From contig NOKP01000002.1 in NCBI GenBank assembly GCA_002682825.1, forward strand, positions 1,183,132 through 1,247,131: DNA of 64,000 nt. The letters run 5' to 3'. This stretch comes from Neonectria sp. B-13. Taxonomy: Eukaryota; Ascomycota; Sordariomycetes; Hypocreales; Nectriaceae. The notes under the pieces were generated by a model that was not told the origin of the DNA, searched no databases, and saw nothing but the letters and a program-made list of their open reading frames with translations. Below, piece by piece: positions 1 through 10,737 of the stretch. Made by a program: the position numbers and the translations under genes. The number at the start of each line of letters is the position of its first letter. The first letter of the stretch is position 1.

Positions 1-70
1 ACGTGGCTTCCGCGGTGGCCTTCGACGTGGACTCGGGAGCCTTGGGCTCTTTCGATTCTTGGGAGGTCAT
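1..70 (-). CDS. 5' end of a gene cut by the window edge
   Basis: An ATG on the minus strand (CAT at 68-70) opens a frame that stays open to the window edge. The 23 visible residues begin MTSQESKEPKAPEST and are rich in Lys, Glu, Ser, Thr and Ala, as in a flexible N-terminus. No domain is visible, so no function is proposed. About 270 bp separate it from the 3' end of the next gene, so this could also be chance; the codon use and acceptable start context make a real gene more likely than not. Confidence 0.45.
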   Translation of the reverse strand, partial: MTSQESKEPKAPESTSKATAEAT

Positions 71-337
71 GATGGGGGCGTTGAGGATCGTTGATGCTGA
101 GTTGGATTCTTGAGATTGCAGTGGCTGAATCCAGAATGAAGTCATGATCGGCTGAATATCGGCTATCCGAGGGATACTCACCACGAGATGTACTCATACT
201 TTCGTACTCGATGAGTTAAAAGCAGACTTTTGACTCTTTATTTTTCTCAATTCTAGGAGCAATTAGTGACGGAATCATGTGCTCTCCAACGATCTAATCC
301 CACAGACTAACGTCATGTTGTTTCCCATCGCAAACCC

Positions 338-1744
338 TCACCAAAACCCATCGCCCTCCCACCCCTTCCTCTCACCCCGTATACTCTCCAGCAGCCCAGC
401 CCTCGCCCGCTCAATCTTGCGCGTCGTCTCCTTGCTGCAGCATAGGCCGACGTCGAAGTCCTTGAGATCGCTGTCTCCCATGGTTGCCAGCGCAGCCAGT
501 CCAAGGTATGAGTGGTACATGTCTGGCGGCCCGCCGACGGCCTTGGAGAAGCCGCCGATGCGGTGCTGCGTGATGTCGAGGATGTATCGCCGGGACGGCG
601 GGCCGTTGATAATGGAAGCATTTCCGAGCATCTTCAAGTGGATGTCAGTGTGTGTTTTTCATGGTGTCGTAGGGGGTCGAGTCATACCGCAAGCGTACCG
701 CCCACCCACCAACAGTAGCATGTATCGGCCTTTTTGTTCCAGCGCCCATTGAATCCCACATGACCGAGGTCGCCTTCGCCAATCTTCGCCTCGATGAAGT
801 TCTCTTCTACCTCGTCCTCCTCTTCCTCTTCCGCGAGGTATCGGAACTGTCGCGAGGCCAGAAATTGAAGCAGCCCTTCGCGATTGGGAATGCCTTCCTT
901 TAGAGCGTTCTGGGTTTGTGGCGAGGCGGTGGAATCTAGAGGGCGGTCAAGAAGAGAGAGCGCACCGATTGCGCAGTACGCATATCCAGCTGAAAGAGGT
1001 CAGTTCCTTGTTAGACGATGATGGGTGGGTTTCCCGTACCATGGGATTCATGCTGTGAGGACTCTGCGACGCCTCCGTCATAGGTCTATCCATGTCAGCT
1101 CATATTCTCGTCGTAGGAGTGATTGAACAACGTACCTGTCCCCGTCGAATGTGTGCGATCATTTGATCAACATCCACATCCTCCACCCAGGCCTCATCGC
1201 CCTCGCTAACATCCCCCCTCAGCATCCAACGAATACAGCTCGCCAGGTAGCTATGCCGCATATCCTTCCCGCCAACCGTCTCCCCGTCCCATACATTCTG
1301 CCCAAAGCTGCCATCCTCGTGTTGAAGCCCCCGCACCCACCGGAGCAGCTTTGCGCGCTCGACGCCGGCAAAGGCAGCGTGCTCCTCGTCCTCGCCGTCG
1401 GCCGCCAGACCCAGCAGCACCAGCGCGAAGAAGCTCGCGGCCAGGTTTGCGGTGCCCTTGGCGGCGTCCTGGCCGGTCAGCGAGTGCGTGGAACTGCCGC
1501 AGAAGCCGCCATCCGGATGCTGCAGGCTCAGGACCCAGCGGCGGACAGCGGCGCGGTCAGACGTGGTGAGCGGCGCGGACAGCAGGTCGAGGGCGGAAAT
1601 GGTGAAGCAGGCAAATGTCAGGCGTGTGGAGTCGTAGGCAGTGTAGGGCGAGGGGAGAAAGGCACTGTGGCATCGTTGCCAGTACTTGATGTGTCGCTCC
1701 TTGTCCAGCAGAGGAGCGTCGTTGGAATGTGTGCTGTCTGCCAT
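338..1744 (-). CDS. cdc43: Protein geranylgeranyltransferase type I, beta subunit
   Basis: Catalytic beta subunit of GGTase I, which with an alpha subunit attaches geranylgeranyl to C-terminal CaaL cysteines of Rho/Cdc42-type GTPases in the cytosol. I read four exons: 1744-1136, 1085-1040, 989-688 and 631-338, giving 416 residues. The start is the ATG at 1744 (MADSTHSND); an upstream in-frame start exists, but its extra 42 residues do not look conserved. The protein is built of alpha-alpha barrel repeats such as LQHPDGGFCG and LQHEDGSFGQ. The expected zinc ligands are present: Asp307 and Cys309 (ADTCYCWW) and His359 (MYHSYLG). The N-terminal HIKYWQRC block fits GGTase I rather than Rab GGTase or farnesyltransferase. 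An acidic run (EEEEEDEVEE, about residue 280) is an insertion in a loop. It is divergent from the ILM1-like gene, 730 bp away. Confidence 0.93.
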
Positions 1745-2474
1745 GTTACACTGCCTGGAGACTATATACTTTGACAGCAATTTTGAAGAGTTGAGCAAGT
1801 AGTAGTACAGAGTGGAAGGGTAAAAGCAAGGGGGCCAGATCTGTCGAAGTTGATGTCTAAGTGCTGACAACTAAGTGCTGACAACCGAGTCAACAGAGGT
1901 CCTAGATAGAGTCAAGTGCAAGTTCCCTACCTACCCCACGTTCCATTCAGAGGTAGCTCCAGCCACACTGTCTCCACTACGAGCTTTTCCAGCCACAGGG
2001 GTCCATCTCGATTAGATTAGCCTGGAAAACTGATGCCTGACGGGAACCATGTGACGTGCCGCTCTGCGAATAGACCACACGTACGCGCAAGGCAATGCAA
2101 CGCAACGTGTAGAGTGGATGCACTTTCCGGGTCACTTGCAGCTGTGAGTCTGCGACAAACACAAAAGAACAACGAACTATATTGCGAAGTGTGACCCTTC
2201 TTTCCAGTCATTTTCTATCACACACACTCGCTCAATCTTGTTGTCCCTCGAGACTCGGACCAACCAAACCCTTCTGGGCCTGTCCTTGTCTCTCCTCCCC
2301 ATTCCTACTCCTTTCACGAGGCCTCACGCGACGAGACACACACCACACGGATTCTTCGTCCTCCTTCTTCTCCTCCTTCTTGCGACACGATCGCCCTCGC
2401 CAATCTCCCACCTCCAACTCCATCTCCAAACCGGCCAAGCTGAGCCACGACCCGACGCAAAACAAACCGCTGCC
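1745..2474. promoter_or_regulatory. Divergent promoter region, cdc43 / ilm1
   Basis: Non-coding 730 bp between two outward-facing starts. The half next to the ILM1-like gene (about 2210-2474) is strongly pyrimidine-rich, typical of a fungal 5' leader. I see no clear TATA box. Confidence 0.6.
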
Positions 2475-3192
2475 ATGGCGCTCATCTCCGCCAAAACCAT
2501 CATCACTTCCGTCTCCCTCTTCCACGTCACCATCGCCTACTTCTTCATCACCAACCCGACCTCCATCGACACCCAGGCCCTCGTCTACGTCCTCGGCGAG
2601 AGCATGGGCATGGTGAGTTCCTGTCCCTCTACTCCTTGCAATACAAGCGCATTTGCTAACCCCAACTCTTGTCGCAGCCCTACGCAAAAGGCTTCGAAGC
2701 TCAGAGCGCCCCGCTTGCCTTCCTCGCCGCCATCCTCATCTTCATCGGCTTCAGCGATCTCGTCTCGCTCTCCATGCCCGACGAAGTCTGCATGATCTTC
2801 CACTGGGGCACCCAAGGTCCGTTCTGTCCTCTCCCCCTCAACCCGAAACCCTTGGCGACGCTCAGACACTAATGCTCGTTCTCACTTCCCCAGCGCCCCT
2901 CCGCTTCGTCCTCTCCTTCAGCTTCATCCTCTACGTCTTCCTTTTCGGCCCCTCGTCCCCCGTCTACACTTCGTCTTCGTCGTCGCGCGGCGCCTTCAGC
3001 CACCCCAGCTCGCACAACCCGTCGTACAGCCCCGCTGGATGGGGCGGCGACGGCCTCAAGAACCGCCTATTCTTCACCTTCATGTTCATCGAGACCTTGA
3101 CCTGGTTCTGGATCTGGGTCACGTTGCGCGAGGAGCGAAGCGCCATCCTAGACAAGAAGTCCAGGAGGCGAAGCCAGTCCCACGTCATGTAA
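2475..3192 (+). CDS. ilm1: ILM1-family membrane protein
   Basis: Homologue of the fungal 'increased loss of mitochondrial DNA' protein family, small multi-pass membrane proteins placed in the ER in yeast, with no known enzymatic role. Three exons (2475-2612, 2678-2816, 2894-3192) give 191 residues, normal for the family. Hydrophobic segments are visible near residues 8-26, 55-75, 93-112 and 155-172. Family-like stretches are the N-terminal MALISAKTII, the LAYFF-like IAYFFITNP, and the C-terminal helix FIETLTWFWIWVTLREER. A Ser-rich loop (TSSSSSRGAF) lies before the last membrane segment and the tail is basic (KKSRRRS). Start is the first ATG after a pyrimidine-rich leader. Confidence 0.85.
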
Positions 3193-3767
3193 CGTGTCTT
3201 CCAATATTATCTCGGGAAACGTTGGGTTCGGAGTCTGGTCTTGCATTCTTAGGGGACACATGTGCATGTGTCCTTGGGGTTGACGGCTGTTAGTGCATGA
3301 AGGAATGGGAATGGCATGGCCATGGGGGCCAGGCTTGGCATATCGGTTCTCACTGTCCATCTGGATATAACGTAACTCGCTACAATGAACAACGGCGCCA
3401 ACATCTTTGGGATCACTGCGTTCACAACCAACTGCAATAAAGTCATGTTGGCCCCATCGTCCGTCCCATGATCAAATATACGCAATAGGTATCCATAACT
3501 ACTATACAACCACCCATCTCAATTCACACAGGTGGCGGCCAGGTTGTGCTGTATCGTTCATAAAGGGACGAGGTGAAGAAGAGCAAGAGATAGAAAGATA
3601 TACACAGCGTCTGGCGCCGAAGAAATTGTTCAAGAACCCCCAATCATAAAAGATGCCCACTTCCCAAAGTCCCAGCTTGTTAAGAATCCGTCCTTCTTTC
3701 GTCAAGTCGTTGAACTTTTGCCATTCCTCGTCCAAACTCGGACAACCCGTCATGACGACAGCTCGTC
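3193..3767. other. Convergent intergenic region
   Basis: 575 bp between the 3' ends of the ILM1-like gene and the kinase gene. It should hold both 3' UTRs. Short open frames here have no recognisable content. Confidence 0.6.
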
Positions 3768-6701
3768 TCAGGCCGCCGTCTTTTCCACACCCGCCGCGGG
3801 TGCTGATATATTAGCATTAGCTATTGTTGAAGCGTCGCTGTCGGCCTCTTGCTCCTCCCTCGGGGGAGCCAGCGAATACTCCTTTATCGTCGGTGCTGTC
3901 TCGTCTTCTTCGTAGATCTGCTCCTCGATCGTCTCTCCAGGTGCACCAATCACCGGACTAAACACATCGACCTCTTCAACCTCATCCTCTTCCTCCTCCT
4001 CGTTTAGACCTTCGTCCTCTTCTTGGATCGTGACTTCTCCAGATCGACGCCCCATTCCCGAGGCACTGGCACTCCGAGAATGTGACCCAGATCCCGTGTT
4101 CCGCGTATTATTCGAAACCCCAACAAAATTAAGTGTTGGGCCTTTGAACAGGTTTCTCTTGCGTTTTGCAAACTGCACTCCAGAAGCAAAAGGGTTCGGA
4201 GACCCTGGCCCCTGTGATGACCCAGGCGGCATCCCCTCGTTGAAGATACTGAGCGGAGGTGGCGTGGCACGAACCAGGCGAATATTGGACGGGAAAGACA
4301 CTGCAGTGGGTGTCGCCGGTAGGACCTTTACCGAGTGGTGCGGGGACTGTCCTCGCTGCATCGGCGTCTTCGACAATGATGTTGAGAAGGACGCGGCCGA
4401 GCTAGTTGACGAGGCCTTTGAATGAGAATGGTGATGGTGGTGTATCGAACGAACAGAAGATACGGACGAGGATGTCGACTTGCGTCCTCGTAAGCCGGCT
4501 GACGACCGCCTCATTGTAGACCTTGGCGTCAAAGGTGAAGGGGACAGAGACTGCCGCTTATATGACTGCGTAGTTATCCGCGGAGGCGGATTGCTCTGCG
4601 ACGCCAAAGAAGCGGACAACGATCCACTACCTCCGCTCTGGAGTTGAGAGTGCCCCTTAACGAGGTGGCCGTTAGCCACTACCCCCTTAGGGAGTCCCGC
4701 TGTAGGTTGCAACCTGGGTGATCCAGAGGCCGGATACTTGCTCGTTTGAGGTCGTAAGCTCCCATCCTTGCTGCTGATAGCACTGCCCTCCTTTTTATGC
4801 AAGTCTGGGGTGCTCCGACTCGTTCGTCGTTCGTGTCCTTTCTTCCTCCTTGTTGCATTCTCAATGAACCAATGCGTCCAGTTCTTCCAATGCGTGATGA
4901 GTGCCTGGCTTGGCTTCCTCCTCGCCTTCTGCGTCTCGTTGTCCTGTAGTGGCTGGCCCGAGCCATTCGATTCGGGGGCATTGGAAGTCGTGACGAGATG
5001 GAGAGTCGACCCTCTAGACCGAGCGCTGCGTATGAGCCCTTCTTTTGGTGGTGGAATGGGCCGCCGCTGGCGAGATGTTGACACAGATCGGATCGAGTCC
5101 TTGTCGATAGGAGGCGGAGGATGATCGCCATCCGCATTTGCAGCACCAGGTTCCTTGCCAATCTCCAGCAGCTGGGGAAGATCCACAACATAGTCCGAGT
5201 AATGAGCACTCCTCCTTTTACTTCTTCCACGACCCTGCGATCCTGAGTGCTCCAACTTGATGAACTGCCGTGTCAATCCTCCGTCCTCGTCGACGCCATG
5301 TAGCGTGGGTGCCATCCGCTCTAGGCGACTCGACGCGGCCGAGAGGCGTCGTATGCTGCGGTTTTCAATTTCTCTCTCCCTTCGTCTCCTTTCTCTCCTC
5401 ACAGCCTTGCGTTGTTCCTTCTCGAGAAGAAGAGCCCACCATCCAGCAAGATTATCACACTTTTGCGCAATGACGCTTTCGATAACTGCATCCATATTGA
5501 CGCCTGCGCTTTGCATTCGATGAAGGCAATCCTTCTCCAAAGGCGTCGCAAAGGGTACCGTTGGCTTGATGTCGAGAATAGCCCGCTGTGCTGGTGCATG
5601 CTCAGCCAGAAAAGGATGTGCGAGGACATCAGGCAGGGTTGGTCGCAAAAGGGGCCTCTTAGACAGAAGGGCCCTGATCAATGGTATCGCATCTGGGGGT
5701 AGGTGGTCGGGAAATTTGGGGTCCTCAGAGAGAATCTTGGTCCGGGTCACATTGTCGTCGTCATCATCGAAGGGCAGTTCGCCGCAGAGCAGGGCATAGA
5801 GGATAATTCCCAAGCTCCAAACGTCCACCTTTTCGCCAGCATACTTCTCACCCTTAAGCATCTCGGGGGCTGAGTAGCAGACGGTTCCGCAGAAGGTCTG
5901 CAGATGGTTGGTCCTGCCCTCGTACTCCCGCGTGAAGCCAAAATCGACCAGTTTTACGTTCTCGTGCTTGTCAAAAAGAATGTTCTCGAGCTTCAAGTCG
6001 CGATGGACGCATGAGTGGTTATGGACGTAGGATACGGCACCGACAAGCTGAGCAAAGATCTTCTGAACCTTGGGGACGGGTAACGGGCCGTGTTCGAGGA
6101 GGTGGTTGTAGAGTTCATCGCCTGGAATGTGTTAGCAAGGCGCAAGACACACAGGACAGCGGCGCAATCAGTACCAGCACAGTATTCGAGAACCATCCAG
6201 ACCATGGTCTCCGTCACAATAACTTCGTATAGCCGCGCGATGTGAGGGTGGACGAACTGTCGGTGGTGGTGAATCTCGCGGGCAAGGTTGGAGTCGCCCT
6301 TGTTGGCTGACTTGAGGACGACCTGGTGGCTGGTTAGGATCGTGGCACGCACGTATGAGGAACGGATTGCAGATGCTGGCTGACCTTGGAGCCATTGGTG
6401 AGCTTATGGGTGGCCAGGTAGACCTTTCCAAAAGATCCCTTGCCAATTAATCGCCCGAGTGCATAGCTACCGACGGACTTGAGCTCCTTGCCGGCGAATT
6501 CACTGCAGGGAGAATGTTTAGTTCATGAACAGCAATGGGGTTCACAGGTGGACGGGGAAGTGGCTTACTCAAGAAGTTCCTGGTATGAACGGGCAAGCTG
6601 TCCAGAATTGGAGGTCAGTGGCTGCACGTGTCCGTCCAAGTCGAAAGCAAACGCACCTTGGCCTTGCGTCCTAGCTCGGCCTGCCCCTTTGCAGCCTGCA
6701 T
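3768..6701 (-). CDS. CAMK/SNF1-related serine/threonine protein kinase
   Basis: Large protein kinase of 897 residues in five exons: 6701-6657, 6597-6569, 6502-6385, 6322-6175 and 6121-3768. An in-frame TGA lies just upstream of the chosen ATG, which fixes the start. The kinase domain is complete: glycine loop GKGSFGKVY (45-53), catalytic Lys68 (VVLK), HRDLKLEN (153-160), DFG (173-175), activation-loop Thr near 189, and APE (198-200). After the domain (about 320) a Gln/Lys/Arg-rich helix (EKEQRKAVRRERRRRE) follows a segment resembling a UBA-like linker. The remaining ~550 residues are low-complexity Ser/Pro/Arg-rich sequence with a His run and an acidic stretch (EEEEEDEVEE), with no second catalytic domain. 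The group resembles yeast KIN4/YPL150W-like kinases; the exact orthologue is not settled. Substrates are unknown. Confidence 0.9.
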
Positions 6702-7880
6702 CCCTCCGCGCCCAATGCCGGCCGGTCACGCCCCGGGGGAGGCAAGTCGAGCCTCGGTGTGCTCCGGAAGGAGGGGGCGTGGAACACGTTCAAACAGCGA
6801 GCTGGCGGCGGGAGCGTCTCCAGTGGCAGTGTCGTACAGCTCTCAGACGGTGGCGGCACATGCGCGGGAAGGCCCAGGAAGCCGGATATTGCAACGGGAC
6901 GGGAACGGAGACGGGAGGTTGTCGGCGGGGGTCGTCGAGACGGGAGGAGTGGTTACTATGTAATCGTATGGTTCGGTGCGGACAGGCCACGCACGCGTCG
7001 TCGTCGTTCGCGAAGAAGGGAAAGGGTATCGTAACGTTCGTGGATTCGTCCGTGTTCGAAGTCGATTAGTCGACGGAAAGCTGCAAGTCCAAGATTCCGA
7101 ATGGAGTCTGGAGCTCTGGGCTTTTCGGGCGCGTGGCGAAAGGGAGAGAAAAGAAAGACGCCGTGCAAGGCGATGTGACAAGTTTGTTGCGGGAGTCAAG
7201 GTTTGGGAAATTTGGACATGGGGGATGGATGGGATGGGATGAGATTGGGATTTGGGGATGCCTTACGAAGATACCGACGCGAAGGTACCTTGAGTTAGGC
7301 TAGCGCGTGGCTAGTCCTGCAAGACGATGGGACTGGTACCTGCGGGCCAGGTACTCCGGGGCTTAGGTGCAATCGGCGCGGCAAGGTGAGTCGCTCTGGA
7401 GGTAACGATGACTAGCAGGCTCGCCAGCGGCACGTCCATATTTCGACGGAGACCTACGTAGCGGACAGTAATTGTAAAACTCGGGCGGTGAATCCTACAG
7501 CAGTGTTCCTAGCAGGCCGGGATTCCAGCACGCACGATGTAGAGTATAGGGGATTGCGGGCTGCAGATTACACGCGCGTATTCGGAGTTGCTCGCCATGC
7601 CATGGGGCGAGTGAGGCGACCAGCCTACAACCTACAGGGCATCGGCACCCGTTGGGTGTGGCGCGACACGACGGGAGCAACCACAAGACAGTAACAACAG
7701 CAACGAGAACGACGTCAAGCAACAGGTAATTAGGCGGCTTAGGAAATCCTCGGGGCGGGACGAGGAGCGACAGGGGTTGACATGGGGCGCAAAAGGGTTC
7801 GTTCGCTTAACCATGGCATCTGGGCCTTTAATCAAACGCCGTGGGCCTTGACCTTTGCGGCGCTGTGCCGTTCTGCAGGG

Positions 7881-7910
7881 CACTCACTGTCTGTCACTGT
7901 CTGTCACTGT
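7881..7910 (+). repeat. 10-bp tandem repeat, three units
   Basis: Unit CTGTCACTGT occurs twice exactly (7891-7910), preceded by a diverged copy CACTCACTGT. A minor microsatellite in non-coding DNA. Confidence 0.8.
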
Positions 7911-8167
7911 CCCGTCACTCTTCTGGAGGTAGGGCGAGATTGTCGGTTTCTCAACTCTTCAACTTCAACGCTCTCTCCGAAGCCTCGTCACATCGGTGCG
8001 GCACATCATCAATCGGACACAGCTTCCGAGGGGAACGGACCGTTTCTTCCACGTATTCAGGGCTCATGCTGGCTTGAGAGCCGGCGATCATGACGTGGAC
8101 CAACGCCATGTCCATGCATCTAGGATCAGCGGGAGCCACCGCATGTTCCGACCGCAGGGTGTGTCTG

Positions 8168-8212
8168 AAGTGGAGGATGTTTGAAGTGCAGCATGTTAAA
8201 GTGCAGCATGTT
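8168..8212 (+). repeat. 15-16-bp tandem repeat, about three units
   Basis: AAGTGCAGCATGTT is repeated exactly at 8184-8197 and 8199-8212, preceded by the diverged AAGTGGAGGATGTT at 8168-8181. A small minisatellite in intergenic DNA. Confidence 0.8.
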
Positions 8213-8900
8213 CCAAGCGCGGTGTTCCCCGGACTGAGTAATCCGAGTGCAGGAGGTCCCTCCGCAGGATTTTGCTCATCCAGATGCTCCTCAAACAGAG
8301 TCGCATTTAGTTGCGCAACAGCATGACAGTCACGGGGCAGTAAACAGGCCTAAGTGCGCCTTGTCCCACAGCAGGCCAACCAGCCAACTGATGTCTCTGG
8401 TGATAGTATGTACGTGCAATCATTGCGATCCTCCCCACGAGCACAAAAGGCTGGGGAGCACCGCACCCAAGATTGTTCGCTTTGTTCTCCATTCTATGTT
8501 CCTCGCGATTGAAGGTCTTGGGCGCAAGCCTTGCGGCGCACCTCGCTTCAATGTGTTTAGAGAAGCCTGAATGTTGTTTTTTGCGTTGTTCATTATTTGG
8601 AGAGGAAGGGAAAACAAGAAAGGCGAAATTTTCTTCTGCGGTTTTAACGGTAGCCGCAGGTGGGGCGCAATTCGGGTGCCTGAGAATTTCGGGTCTTTAA
8701 TGCCTTAGATCCAAGGCCATCTAATTTGGTCAAGGCCACAAGCTGGATGACCACCCAGTTGCAGCACAACCTCACGACGCTGCAGTCGACTAGCGAATCG
8801 TTTGTGTAAGTCGAAAGTGTTGACTCTCTTTCGTCTGTCACGGCTCAATCTTAAAATACCAAATCTCATATCAAATTGGGTTCAAAAGAAGTACGCCTAG

Positions 8901-10122
8901 ATCAGACGGAAGCCTCCCATCCCAACCCTTCCAAAGGATCGACGTCCCATCACCCCTGGTGGAACAAGCGACGCCCAGAATGATGCCGGGAAAAGCATCC
9001 CCAGGAACGGCCTCTTTTTCGCAAATCTGCCTGCTGAACTCCGATACAATATTCTAGTCAGGCATTTGGGGACCAGGTGGTTCACATGGATCTCATCTAC
9101 GAGCACCCTCGCCAGCTTGCAGAAACCACTGAATCGACATCATCGGACCTGGACCGTTTCTACCGCTGTAGTCGAAACGGGAAGCCGAACTTTATGAATG
9201 GGGAACGCCTTGATCGCTACCGCCCGAAGCAGTGGAGATGGCGGAGCTCCGTCTGTCACCGGGACCCACCGACGGCATCTTATCTGCCACCCGGGCGCCG
9301 AGTTCAACCAGCTCAAGACAAGTGCCGAGTCGGCAGTGGAGTCTTAGGGCAGTGCGGATCCTGGCCCGGCGAGGCGCCGAGTAGATGCTTCATCGGGATT
9401 ATGGGCTGGCTGCTCTCTTGTCGACGGGCGTTAGGTGCCCCCGCAGAGAATGTTTTAACTTTGGCCGGCGCTGGCTAGTTTGATCAGGTACGTGGAGGGC
9501 GTTGACGTTCTCTATTCGAGAAATACCATACGTACGGCAAGCAAGGAGATGATGATGTGTCTGCCGACCTGTTCGTGCCCCAGAGGCTTGAAGCCATCAG
9601 ATCTGTCGAGATTCTCTGGGATTTCGAGCCCTTTCTCGAGTCTGACCAGACCTCAATTTACCTACCATTGTCGGACTGTGAATCCTTCCAGACCTTTCTT
9701 AATCTCGTGCCAACAGCATTTCCCAGAATTGAGTCGCTCTACATCTCGTTACAAGGGAAGCTATACGGGTATAAGACCAGCGAGCACCCGGCCTCCGACG
9801 AAGAACTTTTTGGCATCCTCGAGAAGACCATCACGCTCCCAGTCGACAACATGGTCCGCAAGCTTGGGGCTCATGTTGGAGAAGTCTCCATTGCAATCCC
9901 CAGTTGCCTCTACTGCCATTACCGGAGGCGTGCGCAAGACATGGGCTGGAAGGTAGGACAGACCTTTCCGGGCGGCCAACTAGAGAGGCATTGGAGACCG
10001 TTGGCAGACTGCCCGTTTCGTTGGGCTACTGGGTGCCATTGGGTCAAAGGGACCTCCGCCCGTGGCACGTTATGTTGTTGCTTATGGACGACGAAGACTC
10101 GGTGTTGTACGGATTCGACTGA
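8901..10122 (+). pseudogene. DUF7730-type protein, broken by three single-base frameshifts
   Basis: Reading across three frames gives one continuous protein resembling the fungal DUF7730 family (function unknown). Recognisable pieces in order are FFANLPAELRYNILV (near 9015-9060), VHMDLIYEHPRQ (9080), QWRWRSSVCHR (9230), MGWLLSCRRA (9400), YVEGVDVLYSRNTI (9489), RLEAIRSVEILWDFEPF (9587) and RHWRPL...LGYWVPLGQRD (9990-10050), ending at a TGA at 10120-10122. A normal intron (9430-9487) still splices in frame. The reading frame slips by minus one base near 9060-9070, near 9563, and between about 9995 and 10020. There is no ATG in the first frame after an upstream TAG (8898). It is therefore a decayed gene, unless the base calls are wrong. 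Confidence 0.8.
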
Positions 10123-10737
10123 TGAACTACTAGTTGCCAGGAACTCGAGAAACTCCGCGGCAGACTAGCTCGTAGATGGGGCATAAACGAGTGAGTCTCC
10201 AAACTGCCGACACTATCGCCATGACTGCCAAGCACAAGCCGCAACACCAGGCACACGAGTCTTTGGCTCGCAACCGCACGCACGTCGTGTTGGTCATGTT
10301 AGCCACGGCTGAAGTCCCAAAAGCCTTTGGCGCCAGCCCAATCACATGTAAGCTCTAAGCTTCGAGCTCTTAGCTCAAGACAGCTTGGTCTGTGGCGATG
10401 CTCGACCGCGGCTCCACCAGCTGGCATGACACAGGCGGTTAACACCTCATCGCCCAGAGCGCATCGTGCCGCGTTTCCCATTATCCCACCTTGGCGGATT
10501 TGCTACTCCATCGCCAAGAGCATTGCCCACCGCAGCCCTACCGGACGGTTGCGACCTTTTTTTGCTCAGACGGCCGTGATTCAGCCCGCCTGCTGCGAAG
10601 CACACTGCGGCCTTGTTTCCCTGTTTTCGGTCGCTTTTTTGGACCTTTGTTCACCCCGCACTCTGCTCACTGAAGTCCCCCTCCTCACGTCATCCTTTCT
10701 CCTTCACCTTCAACCGTTTATATACTTCATCGCAGCC
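10123..10737. other. Upstream region of the phospholipase C gene
   Basis: Non-coding 615 bp. An open frame runs in phase into the phospholipase gene from 10327, but its composition is unlike the family, so I treat it as leader. Confidence 0.5.

Larger units (their letters stand above)
6702..8900. other. Long upstream region of the kinase gene
   Basis: About 2.2 kb without a supportable gene. The first kilobase should include the kinase promoter and 5' leader. Short frames on both strands look random. Two short tandem repeats are listed separately. Confidence 0.5.

Noticed and set aside
10327..10737. N-terminal extension of the phospholipase C frame
   Set aside because: Composition is leader-like and homology begins only after the ATG at 10738.
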